64,000 nucleotides of DNA from positions 1,982,501 through 2,046,500 of the forward strand of contig NZ_AP023262.1 in NCBI RefSeq assembly GCF_016756615.1. The letters are read 5' to 3'. The notes beneath the pieces were generated by a model. That model did no database searches and was not told the origin of the DNA. It was given only the letters and a program-made list of their open reading frames with translations. Origin of the DNA: Mesorhizobium sp. L-8-3. Lineage in GTDB: Bacteria; Pseudomonadota; Alphaproteobacteria; Rhizobiales; Rhizobiaceae. Positions 16,141 to 26,628 of the stretch are shown here, piece after piece (positions within the stretch are counted from its first letter, which is position 1; every line of letters begins with the position of its first letter). The position numbers and the translations under genes are program-made.

Positions 16141-16623
16141 TCAGCGCAGGCGAGCGAGATCCGCCGGCCGGTTGTCGATGATGGCTTCCATCGAGAAGAA
16201 GCCCGTGACCGTGGCCAGGTCGAAATTGGTGATGAGCTTCTGGTAGAAGCCGTCATAACCAGACATGCCGCGCGTCACGACCTTGATCAGGTAATCCCAG
16301 TCGCCGCCGATCCGGTAGAAATCGATCACCTCTGGCAGCCGCTCCACATGCTTGCGGAAATTGTCCGCCCATTCCTTGGAATGGTGGCGTGTCCGGATCA
16401 TGACGAAGACGGTCAGGTCGAAGCCGAGCGCGGTGAGATCGACATCGGCGCGCGAGCCGCGGATCAGGCCGCTCTCGTTCAGCCGCCGCAGGCGACGCCA
16501 GCAGGCGTTTTGTGACAACCCCACCTGATCGGCCAGGTCCCGCTGGGAGATCGCACTGTCGCGTTGCAGGCAGGTAAGGATCCTTAGATCGATTGCATCG
16601 ATCCTTGTGATTTTCTCGATCAT
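16141..16623 (-). CDS. Lrp/AsnC-family transcriptional regulator
   Basis: The 160-residue regulator has an N-terminal helix-turn-helix (AIDLRILTCLQRDSAISQRD, then VGLSQNACWRRLRRL) and a C-terminal RAM ligand domain (VERLPEVIDFYRIGGDWDYL). It is divergent from a class V aminotransferase gene with overlapping control sequence, so it most likely regulates that gene in response to an amino acid. Start chosen at MIEKITRIDA; an in-frame ATG at 16632 is equally possible. Confidence 0.9.
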   Translation of the reverse strand: MIEKITRIDAIDLRILTCLQRDSAISQRDLADQVGLSQNACWRRLRRLNESGLIRGSRADVDLTALGFDLTVFVMIRTRHHSKEWADNFRKHVERLPEVIDFYRIGGDWDYLIKVVTRGMSGYDGFYQKLITNFDLATVTGFFSMEAIIDNRPADLARLR

Positions 16624-16718
16624 ATGACCCATAATGGCCGAAAAATTGCATGAAGTCGATGTCATTTCACCGCGCAAAACCGAATAGAATCTCCCTGGCA
16701 TTTCCCGGGAGAGAAACG

Positions 16719-18200
16719 ATGCGCATGACGCAACAGGGCCAAGCCGGCACGGCCGGCCTGCTGCAGGGTTTCAGCCGCGACCTTCTGTCCGACGACACGA
16801 TTGCGGCGCTGCAGGCCGGACTGATCGGCCGGAACGTGTCGATCGACGGTGCGTTCGGCCGAAAGCCTCTCGTCTATGCCGACTACGTCGCCTCAGGGCG
16901 GGCGCTCGCCCAGGTCGAACGGTTCGTGCTGGAGGAGGTGCTGCCCTTCTACGCCAACAGCCACACGGAGGCTTCTTATTGCGGGGGCTTCATGACACGG
17001 CTTCGCCGGGAGGCCCGCGCAGCCATCGCCCACTGCTGCGGAGCAAGTGCGGAGCATGCGGTAATCTTCGCGGGCTCGGGCGCCACCGCCGGCATCAACC
17101 GCCTCGTGACGCTGTTCGGCCTGGCCGACGCCGTGGCCGCGGGCAAGCGAGCCCGTGTGATCATCGGCCCTTATGAGCACCACTCGAACATCCTGCCCTG
17201 GCGGGAAAGCGGCGCCACAGTGATCGAGATCGCCGAGGGCCCGGACGGGGGGCCGGATCTCGTCGGTCTCGGCGAGGCGCTGCGGCAGCCGGCCGATCTC
17301 ACGGTCTGCGCCTTCTCGGCCGCGTCCAATGTGACGGGGATCGTCACCAATGTCGCCGCGGTCACCCGGCTGGCGAAGGCGTCGGGCGCCAGGGTCGTCT
17401 GGGACTACGCCGGCGCCGGGCCCTATCTGCCGATCGCCATGTCGCCCAGGCCTGGCGTTGAGATCGACGCGGTCGTCGTCTCGCCGCACAAATTCATCGG
17501 CGGCCCCGGCGCGTCGGGTGTGCTGATCCTGCGCCGCGACGCGGTCGTGGCCACCAAGCCATCCTGGCCGGGCGGCGGCACCGTGAAGTTCGTCTCGCCG
17601 ACCGCTCATGACTACAGCGACAGTGTCGAGGCTCGGGAGGAAGCCGGCACGCCGAATGTCGTCGGCGACATCCGTGCCGCGCTCGCCTTCCTGGTCAAGG
17701 ACGCGATCGGCGTCGACACGATGCGCAAGCGCAATGCCGAACTTGCCGCTCGCGCATTCGAGGCCTGGCGCGGCGTGAAGCAGCTCGAACTGCTCGGACC
17801 ATCATCTCCGGACAGGCTGCCCATCTTTTCGTTCCGCGTCGGCAACGGCAAGGGCGGCCATGTGCATCAGCAACTCGTCACCCGCATGCTGAGCGATCGT
17901 TTCGGCATCCAGGCGCGCGGCGGCTGTGCCTGCGCTGGGCCCTATGTCCATCGGCTGCTGGGCATCGGACCAGCGGATTCGGAGCGCATGCGCCAAGCCA
18001 TCCTGGCCCGCGACGAGATCGCCAAGCCGGGCTTCACGCGACTGAATTTCAGCGTGCTTCTCCCCGACGACAAGGTGGAGTTCATACTGGCCTCGGTCGC
18101 CGCGCTCGCAAGCGACGCCACGCTCTTCGAGGCGTGCTACGAATTCGATCCCGGCCGCGCGATCTTCTTTCCGCGCGCTGCCGGGAACGCGGCGGCCTGA
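16719..18200 (+). CDS. Class V aminotransferase-fold PLP enzyme
   Basis: The 493-residue protein has a fold-type I PLP enzyme core: a GSGATAGINRLVTLFG cofactor loop, an EHHSNILPWRE motif as in SufS/CsdA, the Asp in WDYAGAGPYLP and the PLP-binding Lys258 in SPHKFIGGPGASG. Near residue 403 the segment ARGGCACAGPYVHRLLG carries Cys where cysteine desulfurases have their active loop. It is longer than SufS (about 410) and has an extra C-terminal stretch. It may be a cysteine desulfurase-like or lyase enzyme; the substrate cannot be assigned. GGGAGAG precedes the ATG. The divergent Lrp regulator suggests amino-acid control. Confidence 0.8.
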   Translation: MRMTQQGQAGTAGLLQGFSRDLLSDDTIAALQAGLIGRNVSIDGAFGRKPLVYADYVASGRALAQVERFVLEEVLPFYANSHTEASYCGGFMTRLRREARAAIAHCCGASAEHAVIFAGSGATAGINRLVTLFGLADAVAAGKRARVIIGPYEHHSNILPWRESGATVIEIAEGPDGGPDLVGLGEALRQPADLTVCAFSAASNVTGIVTNVAAVTRLAKASGARVVWDYAGAGPYLPIAMSPRPGVEIDAVVVSPHKFIGGPGASGVLILRRDAVVATKPSWPGGGTVKFVSPTAHDYSDSVEAREEAGTPNVVGDIRAALAFLVKDAIGVDTMRKRNAELAARAFEAWRGVKQLELLGPSSPDRLPIFSFRVGNGKGGHVHQQLVTRMLSDRFGIQARGGCACAGPYVHRLLGIGPADSERMRQAILARDEIAKPGFTRLNFSVLLPDDKVEFILASVAALASDATLFEACYEFDPGRAIFFPRAAGNAAA

Positions 18201-18422
18201 GCCATGGCGAGACCCGACATCGCGACGGCAGGGGCCACCTGAAGTTCCACTGAATTCGCAGCGGGGGCTGCCTGGGGATGGCCTCTCCCCTGCCGGTGCG
18301 CCGGCATTCGATGCCCCTCCGGCACAGACCTCCCCGAATCGCCGCAATTTGTGGTAGCTTCGGGAAGAAATCGGCGGCCGGTGCCGTTGATCCGACCGTG
18401 CATGCCATAGAAGGAGGACCGA

Positions 18423-18944
18423 ATGAATGCCCGCCTGATCACGAGCCTCGCCTTCCTGCTCGCCGCCTCGCCTGCTTTCGCCGCCGGCGGTGGCGGCAGT
18501 TCCGAGCCGGCGCCCGTCCCGAAATGCGAAGGCGGGAAGGTCTGGGACAAGAACAGGAAGAAATGCGTCAGCAAGCAGAGCCAGCTCGGCAACGACAGCA
18601 TTTATGAGACGGGACGTTCGCTTGCCATGCAGGGGCGGTATGGCGAGGCCATCGAAATCCTCAGCCTGGCCGCCGACAAGTCCGATCCGCGTATCCTCAA
18701 CTATCTCGGCTATTCGCATCGCAAGCAAGGCCGCGTGCTCGTCGGCCTCGGCTATTACGAGGAGGCGCTGCGCGTCGACCCGGACTACACGCTGGTACGC
18801 GAATATATGGGCGAGGCCCATCTCCAACTCGGCGACGTGACGGCGGCACGCAAGCAACTGGCGGAGATCGAGAAGCGCTGCGGCAAGGGCTGCGCCGAAT
18901 ATGCCGAGCTCGCCCGCCAGATCGACGCCCATGTGAAGGGCTGA
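18423..18944 (+). CDS. Exported tetratricopeptide-repeat protein
   Basis: The 173-residue protein has a signal peptide (MNARLITSLAFLLAASPAFA), a short Gly/Ser linker and a Cys pair (KCEGGKVWDKNRKKC). TPR motifs follow, for example SLAMQGRYGEAIEILSLAAD, YLGYSHRKQGR and YYEEALRVDPDYTLVREYMG. TPRs mediate protein-protein contacts, so a periplasmic scaffold is likely. AGGAGG precedes the ATG. It is monocistronic and followed by a 70-bp palindrome that could act as a transcriptional end. Confidence 0.85.
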   Translation: MNARLITSLAFLLAASPAFAAGGGGSSEPAPVPKCEGGKVWDKNRKKCVSKQSQLGNDSIYETGRSLAMQGRYGEAIEILSLAADKSDPRILNYLGYSHRKQGRVLVGLGYYEEALRVDPDYTLVREYMGEAHLQLGDVTAARKQLAEIEKRCGKGCAEYAELARQIDAHVKG

Positions 18945-18969
18945 GGGCACGTCCTGCGACGATTGCGCT

Positions 18970-19039
18970 GCCCCTCATCCGCCTGCCGGCACCTTCTCCC
19001 CGCATGCGGGGAGAAGGTGCCGGCAGGCGGATGAGGGGC
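18970..19039. repeat. Perfect 70-bp palindrome
   Basis: The 35-bp arms are exactly complementary around the centre CGCATGCG, beginning GCCCCTCATCCGCCTGCCGG. The motif resembles widespread rhizobial intergenic palindromes (RIME type). It lies 25 bp after the TPR gene stop and would form a very stable RNA or cruciform hairpin. Confidence 0.9.
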
Positions 19040-19425
19040 CCAGCACGGTGTAAACGAATCCGTTATCCAACTGAAACAAAACGGATTTCAGAGGCACTTT
19101 CACGGTAGGCCAACGTCACAGGCGATTCGGTGTTCAGAGCTTTGACGTGGTGCAGGAGGCGTCCCAAGGTGCCGATCGGCGCACCAATTCCGCAATCTCG
19201 GGCACGGGAACGCCCGGCCCATCGGTTCGCTGCATAAAGTCGTGAAACCCGCAGTGGCTCATCTCCACGATGCGGAATTGTATCGTCACCTCTTCCGGCA
19301 ACGATTTTCCCTCTTTGACCCTTGGTATCGAAAGGCTCCTGCCATGTCTCGTGTCAGAGCTTAACTCGAAACGAGGCGGACGCCACCATGGCTACCCGGC
19401 ACCTCAACGAATTGACTGCACACCC
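19040..19425. other. Intergenic stretch without an assignable gene
   Basis: A minus-strand frame (about 19140-19330) reads plausibly for about 60 codons (for example VTIQFRIVEMSHCGFHDFMQ) but has no good start or family match. I cannot decide whether it is a remnant. Confidence 0.35.
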
Positions 19426-20826
19426 TCAGATATGCAGTGCATGCCCCAGCGTCCGCAGCGCCGCTTCCTGAAACGCCTCGCCCATTGTCGGATGGGCGTG
19501 GATCGTGCCGGCGATGTCCTCCAGCCTTGCGCCCATCTCGATGGCGAGGCCGAAGGCCGTCGACAGTTCCGAGACGCCCTGGCCGACCGCCTGGATGCCC
19601 AGAACCAGATGGTTGTCGGCGCGTGCCACGACACGGACGAAACCGTCCTCGCCGAGCCGTGTCATGGCGCGGCCATTGGCCTGGAACGGAAACAGGCCGG
19701 TCTTGATCTCGCGGCTCGACTTCTTCGCCTCGTCGGGCGAGAGGCCGACCGACAGGATTTCCGGATCGGTGAAGCAGATCGCCGGGATGGCGCGCTTGTC
19801 CCAGCTGCGCCTATGGCCGGCGACGATCTCGGCCACCATCTCGCCCTGCGCCATTGCCCGATGCGCCAGCATCGGCTCGCCGGTGACGTCGCCGATTGCA
19901 TAGATGCCGCGCATCGAGGTCCTGCACTGGTCGTCGATCCGGATGAACCTGCCTGCCATGTCGAGCTCGATCTCCTCGCGACCCCAGCCTTCGGTCACCG
20001 GCTTGCGTCCGACGGTGACCAGGATCTTTTCGGCTGCGAGCTTCTTCTCGGCGCCGTCCGCCGTCTCGACGACCAGCGCATCGCCCTTCGTCGAAAGTCC
20101 CTTCGCCCTGGCGCCGGTCAGCACGTCGATGCCGAGCTCGGCAAGGCGTTTCGACACGGGCCGCGTCAGCTCGGCATCGTATAGCGGCAGAACCTTGCCT
20201 TCGGCCTCGACCACCGCAACTTTCGCGCCGAGCTTGGCGAAGGCGATGCCGAGTTCCAGGCCGATATAGCCGCCGCCGACCACGGTGAGCCGCTCGGGAA
20301 CCTTGGTCAGCGCCAGGGCATCGGTCGACGAGATCACCGGTCCGCCGAAGGGCAGGGCGGGAAGCTCGACCGGGGCGGAACCGGTGGCGATCACCACCGC
20401 CTCGGCGCGGATCACCTGCTGGCCGATCTCGGTCTCGACCTCGACCGTCTTGCCGTCGCGAAACCTGGCGTGGCCGTCGACGATCTTGACCTTGGCCTTC
20501 TTCAGGAGGCCGGACACGCCGGTGTTGAGGCGCCCGACGATCCCGTCCTTCCATGCGATGGTCCTGGGAAAGTCGAGGGTCGGCTGGGTGACCGAGATGC
20601 CGAGCGGGCTCTTGGCGTGGCCGGCATGGACGACCTTCTCGAATTCCTCTGCCGCGTGGATCAGGGCCTTGGAGGGGATGCAGCCGACATTGAGGCAGGT
20701 ACCGCCGGGCTTCTGGAAGTCGACGATGACGGTATCGACGCCGAGCTGGCCGGCGCGGATGGCCGTGACATAGCCGCCCGGGCCAGCGCCGATGACCAGC
20801 AACTTGCAGGAGATTTCCTTCATCAT
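19426..20826 (-). CDS. lpdV: Dihydrolipoyl dehydrogenase (E3) of the BCKDH complex
   Basis: The 466-residue flavoprotein reoxidises dihydrolipoamide on E2 with NAD+. It has an FAD-binding LLVIGAGPGGYVTAIRAGQL, the redox-active disulfide in GGTCLNVGCIPSKALIHAAE, an NAD-binding VVGGGYIGLELGIAF and the C-terminal active-site His-Glu in HAHPTMGEAFQEAAL. It is the last gene of the operon E1 alpha, E1 beta, E2, E3. It starts at MMKEISCK with GGAGATCGGGG before it. The operon context separates it from the E3 of pyruvate dehydrogenase. Confidence 0.94.
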   Translation of the reverse strand: MMKEISCKLLVIGAGPGGYVTAIRAGQLGVDTVIVDFQKPGGTCLNVGCIPSKALIHAAEEFEKVVHAGHAKSPLGISVTQPTLDFPRTIAWKDGIVGRLNTGVSGLLKKAKVKIVDGHARFRDGKTVEVETEIGQQVIRAEAVVIATGSAPVELPALPFGGPVISSTDALALTKVPERLTVVGGGYIGLELGIAFAKLGAKVAVVEAEGKVLPLYDAELTRPVSKRLAELGIDVLTGARAKGLSTKGDALVVETADGAEKKLAAEKILVTVGRKPVTEGWGREEIELDMAGRFIRIDDQCRTSMRGIYAIGDVTGEPMLAHRAMAQGEMVAEIVAGHRRSWDKRAIPAICFTDPEILSVGLSPDEAKKSSREIKTGLFPFQANGRAMTRLGEDGFVRVVARADNHLVLGIQAVGQGVSELSTAFGLAIEMGARLEDIAGTIHAHPTMGEAFQEAALRTLGHALHI

Positions 20827-20856
20827 CCCCGATCTCCGTTCCACGCGGCGTCCAAA

Positions 20857-22161
20857 TCAATCATCCACGAAAATCAGTGCCGGCGCTTCCAGCAGCGTCT
20901 TCAGCCGCTGGACGAAGACAGCGGCGTCCCAACCATCGACCACGCGATGGTCGAAGCTCGACGAGAGGTTCATCATCTTGCGCGGAATGAAGGACGAGCC
21001 GTCCCAGACCGGCCGCACCATGATCTTGTTGACGCCGACGATGGCGACCTCGGGGTGGTTGATGACCGGCGTGGTGGCGACACCTCCCATGGCGCCGAGC
21101 GAGGTGATGGTGATGGTCGAGCCGGTGAGTTCTTCCCGTGTCGCGGTGCCGGCCTTTGCCGCCTCGGCGAGACGGTTGACCTCGGTGCCGCAGTCCCAGA
21201 TGTCCCGTGCCTCGGCATGCTTCACCACCGGGACCACCAGTCCGGACGGCGTCTGCGCGGCGATGCCGATATGGACGCCCCCGTGACGGTAGACGATACC
21301 CGCCTCGTCGTCGAACAAGGCGTTGATCCCAGGCTGCTCGGCGATCGCCTTGACCATGGCCCGCATCAGGAAGGGCAACAGGGTCAGCTTCGGCCGGTCC
21401 TGGCGCTTGTCCTTGTTCAGCGTGGCGCGCAGTTCCTCGAGCGCGGTGACGTCGACCTCCTCTATATAGGTGATGTGCGGAATGCGCGTCTTCGCCAGCG
21501 CCATCTTCTCGGCGATGCGTCGGCGCATGCCGACCATCTTGATCTCTTCGACGCTGTTGTTTTCCGCCAGCCGCGCCGGCGCCCGGGCGGTCTGCGGGCC
21601 CTGCCGCAGGAAGGCGTCGAGGTCGTCATGGCCGATGCGGCCGGCAGGGCCGGTTCCGGGCACCTGCCGCAGGTCGATGCCGGCCTCCTTGGCGCGCAGC
21701 CGGACCGCAGGTGAGGCGAGCGGTTTCTCGCCTTCGGCGCGGGGTGCTGCGGCCGGAGCGGCGAGCCGCGCGGGGGCTTTCTCCAGTGCCGGGATCTCGG
21801 GTCTGGCCGTCGGCGTCGCGGCGGCGACCGGCGTTGGCGCTGCGATCGGCTCGGCTGGCGCGGCTGCTGACGGCTTCGCTGCCGTGGGTGCGGACGGCTC
21901 GGGCGCGGCATTGCCTTCGCCCTCGACCTTGAGCCTGAGCAATGGCGACCCGACCGCGACCGTGTCGCCGATCTCGGCGCCCAGCCACAGGATCTCGCCG
22001 TCGACCGGCGACGGGATCTCCACGGTCGCCTTGTCGGTCATCACTGCGGCAAGCACGCTGTCTTCGCGCACCAGGTCGCCGACCTTGACGTGCCATTCGA
22101 CAAGCTCGGCCTCCGCGACGCCCTCGCCGACGTCGGGGAGTTTTATGACGTGTTCGCCCAT
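20857..22161 (-). CDS. bkdB: Lipoamide acyltransferase (E2) of branched-chain 2-oxoacid dehydrogenase
   Basis: The 434-residue E2 core has one N-terminal lipoyl domain (lipoylated Lys in VMTDKATVEIPSP), an Ala/Pro-rich linker and a subunit-binding domain (SPAVRLRAKEAGIDLRQVPG). The catalytic acyltransferase domain ends in the active-site motif SSFDHRVVDGWDAAVF. It transfers branched acyl groups from E1 to CoA. Start chosen at MGEHVIKLPDVGEGVAEAEL, exactly at the lipoyl domain, 4 bp after the E1 beta stop. Confidence 0.94.
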   Translation of the reverse strand: MGEHVIKLPDVGEGVAEAELVEWHVKVGDLVREDSVLAAVMTDKATVEIPSPVDGEILWLGAEIGDTVAVGSPLLRLKVEGEGNAAPEPSAPTAAKPSAAAPAEPIAAPTPVAAATPTARPEIPALEKAPARLAAPAAAPRAEGEKPLASPAVRLRAKEAGIDLRQVPGTGPAGRIGHDDLDAFLRQGPQTARAPARLAENNSVEEIKMVGMRRRIAEKMALAKTRIPHITYIEEVDVTALEELRATLNKDKRQDRPKLTLLPFLMRAMVKAIAEQPGINALFDDEAGIVYRHGGVHIGIAAQTPSGLVVPVVKHAEARDIWDCGTEVNRLAEAAKAGTATREELTGSTITITSLGAMGGVATTPVINHPEVAIVGVNKIMVRPVWDGSSFIPRKMMNLSSSFDHRVVDGWDAAVFVQRLKTLLEAPALIFVDD

Positions 22162-22165
22162 TCCG

Positions 22166-23179
22166 TCAGACTCCCATGGTATCGAGCAAGGCGCGGCCGA
22201 GACGGGCCGGGCCGGGGAAATAGTCCCATTCCTGCGCATGCGGATAGGGCGTGTCCCATCCCGTGACCCGTGCCACCGGCGCCTCGAGATGGAAGAAGCA
22301 ATGCTCCTGGACGAGAGCGGCAAGTTCGGCGCCGAAGCCCGACGTCAACGTCGCTTCGTGCACGACGACGCAGCGTCCCGTCTTCTTCACCGAAGCCACG
22401 ATCGTCTCCAGGTCCAGCGGGAGGAGGGTGCGCAGGTCGATCACCTCGGCATCGATGCCGGTTTCCTGCGCCGCCGCCTCGGCGACATAGACCATGGTGC
22501 CGTAGGCCAGGATCGTCATGGCGGTGCCCGGCCGGCGGATCGCCGCCTTGCCGAGCGGCACGGTGAAGTGGCCGTCCGGGACCTCGCCCAGGGCATGCTT
22601 CGACCAGGGCGTGACCGGCCTGTCGTGATGGCCATCGAAGGGGCCGTTGTAAAGGCGCTTGGGCTCGAGGAAGATGACAGGGTCCGGGTCCTCGATCGCC
22701 GATATCAGCAGGCCCTTCGCGTCGTGCGGATTGGAGGGCACGACCGTCTTCAGGCCGGAGACATGGGTGAAAAGCGCTTCCGGGCTCTGGCTGTGGGTCT
22801 GGCCGCCGAAGATGCCGCCGCCGGCGGGCATGCGGATGACGATCGGACAGGTGAACTGGCCGTTGGAACGATAGCGCAGCCGGGCCGCTTCCGAAACGAT
22901 CTGGTCGTAGGCGGGATAGACATAGTCGGCGAACTGCACCTCGATGCAGGGCTTCAGCCCGTAGGCGGCCATGCCGATCGCCGTGCCGACGATGCCGAGC
23001 TCGCTGATCGGCGTGTCGAAGCAGCGCGTCTTGCCGTATTTCGCCTGCAGGCCCTGGGTGCAGCGGAAGACGCCGCCGAAATAGCCGACGTCCTCGCCGA
23101 AAACGACGACATCGTCATCGCGGCCCATCATGACGTCCATGGCGTCGCGGATCGCCTCGATCATTGTCTTGCGCGGCAT
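22166..23179 (-). CDS. bkdA2: BCKDH E1 component, beta subunit
   Basis: The 337-residue subunit of the thiamine-diphosphate E1 begins MPRKTMIEAIRDAMDVMMGR, with GEDVGYFGGVFRCTQGL and FDTPISELGIVGTAIGMA as in transketolase-type beta subunits. The Glu that activates ThDP lies in this latter segment. With the alpha subunit it decarboxylates 2-oxoisovalerate, 2-oxoisocaproate and 2-oxo-3-methylvalerate from Val, Leu and Ile. It lies 4 bp after the alpha gene and 4 bp before E2. Confidence 0.94.
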   Translation of the reverse strand: MPRKTMIEAIRDAMDVMMGRDDDVVVFGEDVGYFGGVFRCTQGLQAKYGKTRCFDTPISELGIVGTAIGMAAYGLKPCIEVQFADYVYPAYDQIVSEAARLRYRSNGQFTCPIVIRMPAGGGIFGGQTHSQSPEALFTHVSGLKTVVPSNPHDAKGLLISAIEDPDPVIFLEPKRLYNGPFDGHHDRPVTPWSKHALGEVPDGHFTVPLGKAAIRRPGTAMTILAYGTMVYVAEAAAQETGIDAEVIDLRTLLPLDLETIVASVKKTGRCVVVHEATLTSGFGAELAALVQEHCFFHLEAPVARVTGWDTPYPHAQEWDYFPGPARLGRALLDTMGV

Positions 23180-23183
23180 CGGA

Positions 23184-24491
<1,308 letters not shown>

Positions 24492-24555
24492 CTATCACGG
24501 CGGTTTCAGAAGGTAAGAAGCGCTTCGCGTCGTATTTGATGCCGGTCGCGTAATT

Positions 24556-25362
24556 TTATTGCGCAGCCTCCAAGGCCTCCAGGAAGCTGGAAAGCTCGGC
24601 CGGATCGATACCGACCTGATGTCGCTTCTCGGGAAAACGGCCTGAGCGCACATCGGCGGCGAATTCGGCAAAGGCGGCCGAGCGTTCCTGCTGCAGCCGA
24701 TCGAACTCGGCGGCGAAATTGCGGTAGGATCTGGCATGACGCGGATAGCGGCCGCGATTCTGACCGAGCACGTCTTCGGCGAATAGATATTGCGCGTCGC
24801 AGCCGTCCCCGGCCCCCATCGAGATCATGAACAGCGAGGTTCGTCCGGAGATTGCCGCGGCGACTTCTGCCGGCACGACCTCGATCTCGGCCGCGAATGC
24901 TCCAGCTGCCTCGAGATCCCGGACCTTCTTCCAGACCGAGAAAGCGCTTGCCGCGGTCTTGCCAACGGCGCGGAAGCCGCCGGTCCAGGTCGCCTGGGAC
25001 GGGACCAGACCGCAATGGCCGCAGACCGGAACGGCTTCGGCCCGAAGTGCGCGGATCGTGTCGAGCCCGGCCGCGCAGTAGACGGCATCCGCCCCGGCGC
25101 GCATCATGCGGAACGCCTCCCGCAGGCAGTCCTCCTTCGGCGTGTAGACGCTCTGTTCGCCGCCGGGGACGGCGAAGCAATCCGGCGCGGCATCGCGAAA
25201 GGACCTGTCGGTCATCAGTTCGGGCGTAACGGACAGCATCTCGACGCCGGCCCGCTGGGCGGCCTCGGCTTCCTCCAGCGTCGTGACCCGCAACATGACG
25301 AGCTGTCGTTGTCCCTTCAGCCCCAGAAGGTCCGCAACGGTGGGTCGGAGCGATCGTGGCAT
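24556..25362 (-). CDS. panB: 3-methyl-2-oxobutanoate hydroxymethyltransferase, PanB type
   Basis: The 268-residue product resembles PanB, which adds a one-carbon unit from methylene-THF to 2-oxoisovalerate in pantothenate synthesis. Visible features are DAVYCAAGLDTIRALRAEAV, CGHCGLVPSQATWTGGFRAV and a Glu-rich segment EIEVVPAEVAAAI that aligns with the catalytic Glu of PanB. The sequence is diverged (GHCGLVPSQ instead of GHIGLTPQ), and panC is not next to it, so it may be a paralogue with another aldol-type role. It lies between mocF-like and bkd genes on the same strand. The BCKDH complex uses the same 2-oxoacid. Confidence 0.7.
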   Translation of the reverse strand: MPRSLRPTVADLLGLKGQRQLVMLRVTTLEEAEAAQRAGVEMLSVTPELMTDRSFRDAAPDCFAVPGGEQSVYTPKEDCLREAFRMMRAGADAVYCAAGLDTIRALRAEAVPVCGHCGLVPSQATWTGGFRAVGKTAASAFSVWKKVRDLEAAGAFAAEIEVVPAEVAAAISGRTSLFMISMGAGDGCDAQYLFAEDVLGQNRGRYPRHARSYRNFAAEFDRLQQERSAAFAEFAADVRSGRFPEKRHQVGIDPAELSSFLEALEAAQ

Positions 25363-25385
25363 GTCGTTCCTCCCTGAGTGCCGCG

Positions 25386-26618
25386 TCAGGCGGCGAGCAA
25401 TGCCTTCAGCCTGACATCGGGCGAGGCGAGTTCCATTTCCGAGGGCCTGGCACCCCTGGCGATCAGCATCTCGGCCAGTCTTATGTCCCGGGCGACGGCA
25501 TTGCCGGGGCCGATGCCGCTCGCGGCGACCAGTCGTCCTCCGGCGTCGAGGTGGAAAAGGATGAAAGCCTGGTCGTCCAGGTCGCGCCGCACAGTCCGCT
25601 CGCTGCCGTCGGCCAGCCCGGCGACCTGCAGGGACAACTCATACTGATCCGACCAGAACCAGGGGGCCGACGACACCGGGTCGGCCGTGCCAAGCATGTT
25701 GTGCGCCGCGAGCGCGCCTTGCTCCTGGGCGCTGCGCCAGGATTCCAGCCGCACGCGCCGCCCGCCGTGGAGGGCGAGCGGAAAAGAGCAGCAGTCGCCG
25801 GCGGCGAAGATGTCGGGGTCGGAGGTCGCGAGGAGGCGATCCACAACGACGCCGTTGTCGACCGCCAGGCCGGCCGCCTCGGCGAGGCCGGTGACGGGCA
25901 GCGCGCCGATGCCGACGACCACGAGGCCGGCATCGATCCTCTCTCCGCCCTCCAGCGTGATCGTCACGCCGTCCGGGCGGCCGGCGAAAGCCTCGATCCG
26001 ACAAGCTGTGCGCAGATCGACCCCTTCAGCGCGATGGCGTTGGGCCACGACCGCCGCGATCGGCTCGGGCACGCCACGCATCAGGATACGCGGTTGGGCC
26101 TCGATGACGGTAACCTTGACGCCGCGCCGCCGGGCACTCGCCGCGAGTTCCAGTCCGATGAAGCCGGCGCCGATGATCGCAAGATCGGTGCCGGCTGCCA
26201 GATGGTCGCGCAGGGCGAGGGCATCCGCATAGCTGCGCAGATAGGCGACCCTCGGTCCCGCCATGTCGGCCGCCGCAAGCCGGCGCGGCGCTGCGCCCGT
26301 CGCGAGCAGCAGCCGGTCGTAGGCGAGCGTGGCGCCGTCTGCCAGCGTGACGGTCTTGGCCGCGCGATCGATGGCGGCAGCAGCCAGCCCCGTGATGCAG
26401 CGAATGCCCGCCTCTTCATAGCGCAGGCCGGTTCCGATCCATCTGGGGTCGGGCGCTGTCTCGGCGACAAGCACTTCCTTTGACAGCGGCGGCCGCTCAT
26501 AGGGCAGATGCGGTTCTGCGCCGACCAGCGTCACCGATCCTTCGTAACCTGCTTCGCGCAAGGCCAACGCGGCGCGCCCGCCACATTCGCCGCCGCCGAT
26601 GATGACCATGCCGCTCAT
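25386..26618 (-). CDS. Ferredoxin reductase, MocF-like
   Basis: The 410-residue FAD/NAD oxidoreductase has an N-terminal FAD motif (MVIIGGGECGGRAALALREA), PYERPPLSKEVL as in rubredoxin/ferredoxin reductases, and the NAD motif DLAIIGAGFIGLELAASARR. A DIFAAGDCCSFPL segment contacts FAD. It should pass electrons from NADH to the Rieske ferredoxin encoded 10 bp upstream. The order desaturase, ferredoxin, reductase equals mocD-mocE-mocF of rhizopine catabolism in rhizobia. The PanB-type gene follows after 23 bp. Confidence 0.82.
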   Translation of the reverse strand: MSGMVIIGGGECGGRAALALREAGYEGSVTLVGAEPHLPYERPPLSKEVLVAETAPDPRWIGTGLRYEEAGIRCITGLAAAAIDRAAKTVTLADGATLAYDRLLLATGAAPRRLAAADMAGPRVAYLRSYADALALRDHLAAGTDLAIIGAGFIGLELAASARRRGVKVTVIEAQPRILMRGVPEPIAAVVAQRHRAEGVDLRTACRIEAFAGRPDGVTITLEGGERIDAGLVVVGIGALPVTGLAEAAGLAVDNGVVVDRLLATSDPDIFAAGDCCSFPLALHGGRRVRLESWRSAQEQGALAAHNMLGTADPVSSAPWFWSDQYELSLQVAGLADGSERTVRRDLDDQAFILFHLDAGGRLVAASGIGPGNAVARDIRLAEMLIARGARPSEMELASPDVRLKALLAA

Positions 26619-26628
26619 GGGCGCATCC

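Noticed and set aside
19140..19330. Minus-strand frame of about 60 codons in the gap after the palindrome
   Set aside because: Reads smoothly but has no Shine-Dalgarno, no clear start and no family resemblance; left as undecided.
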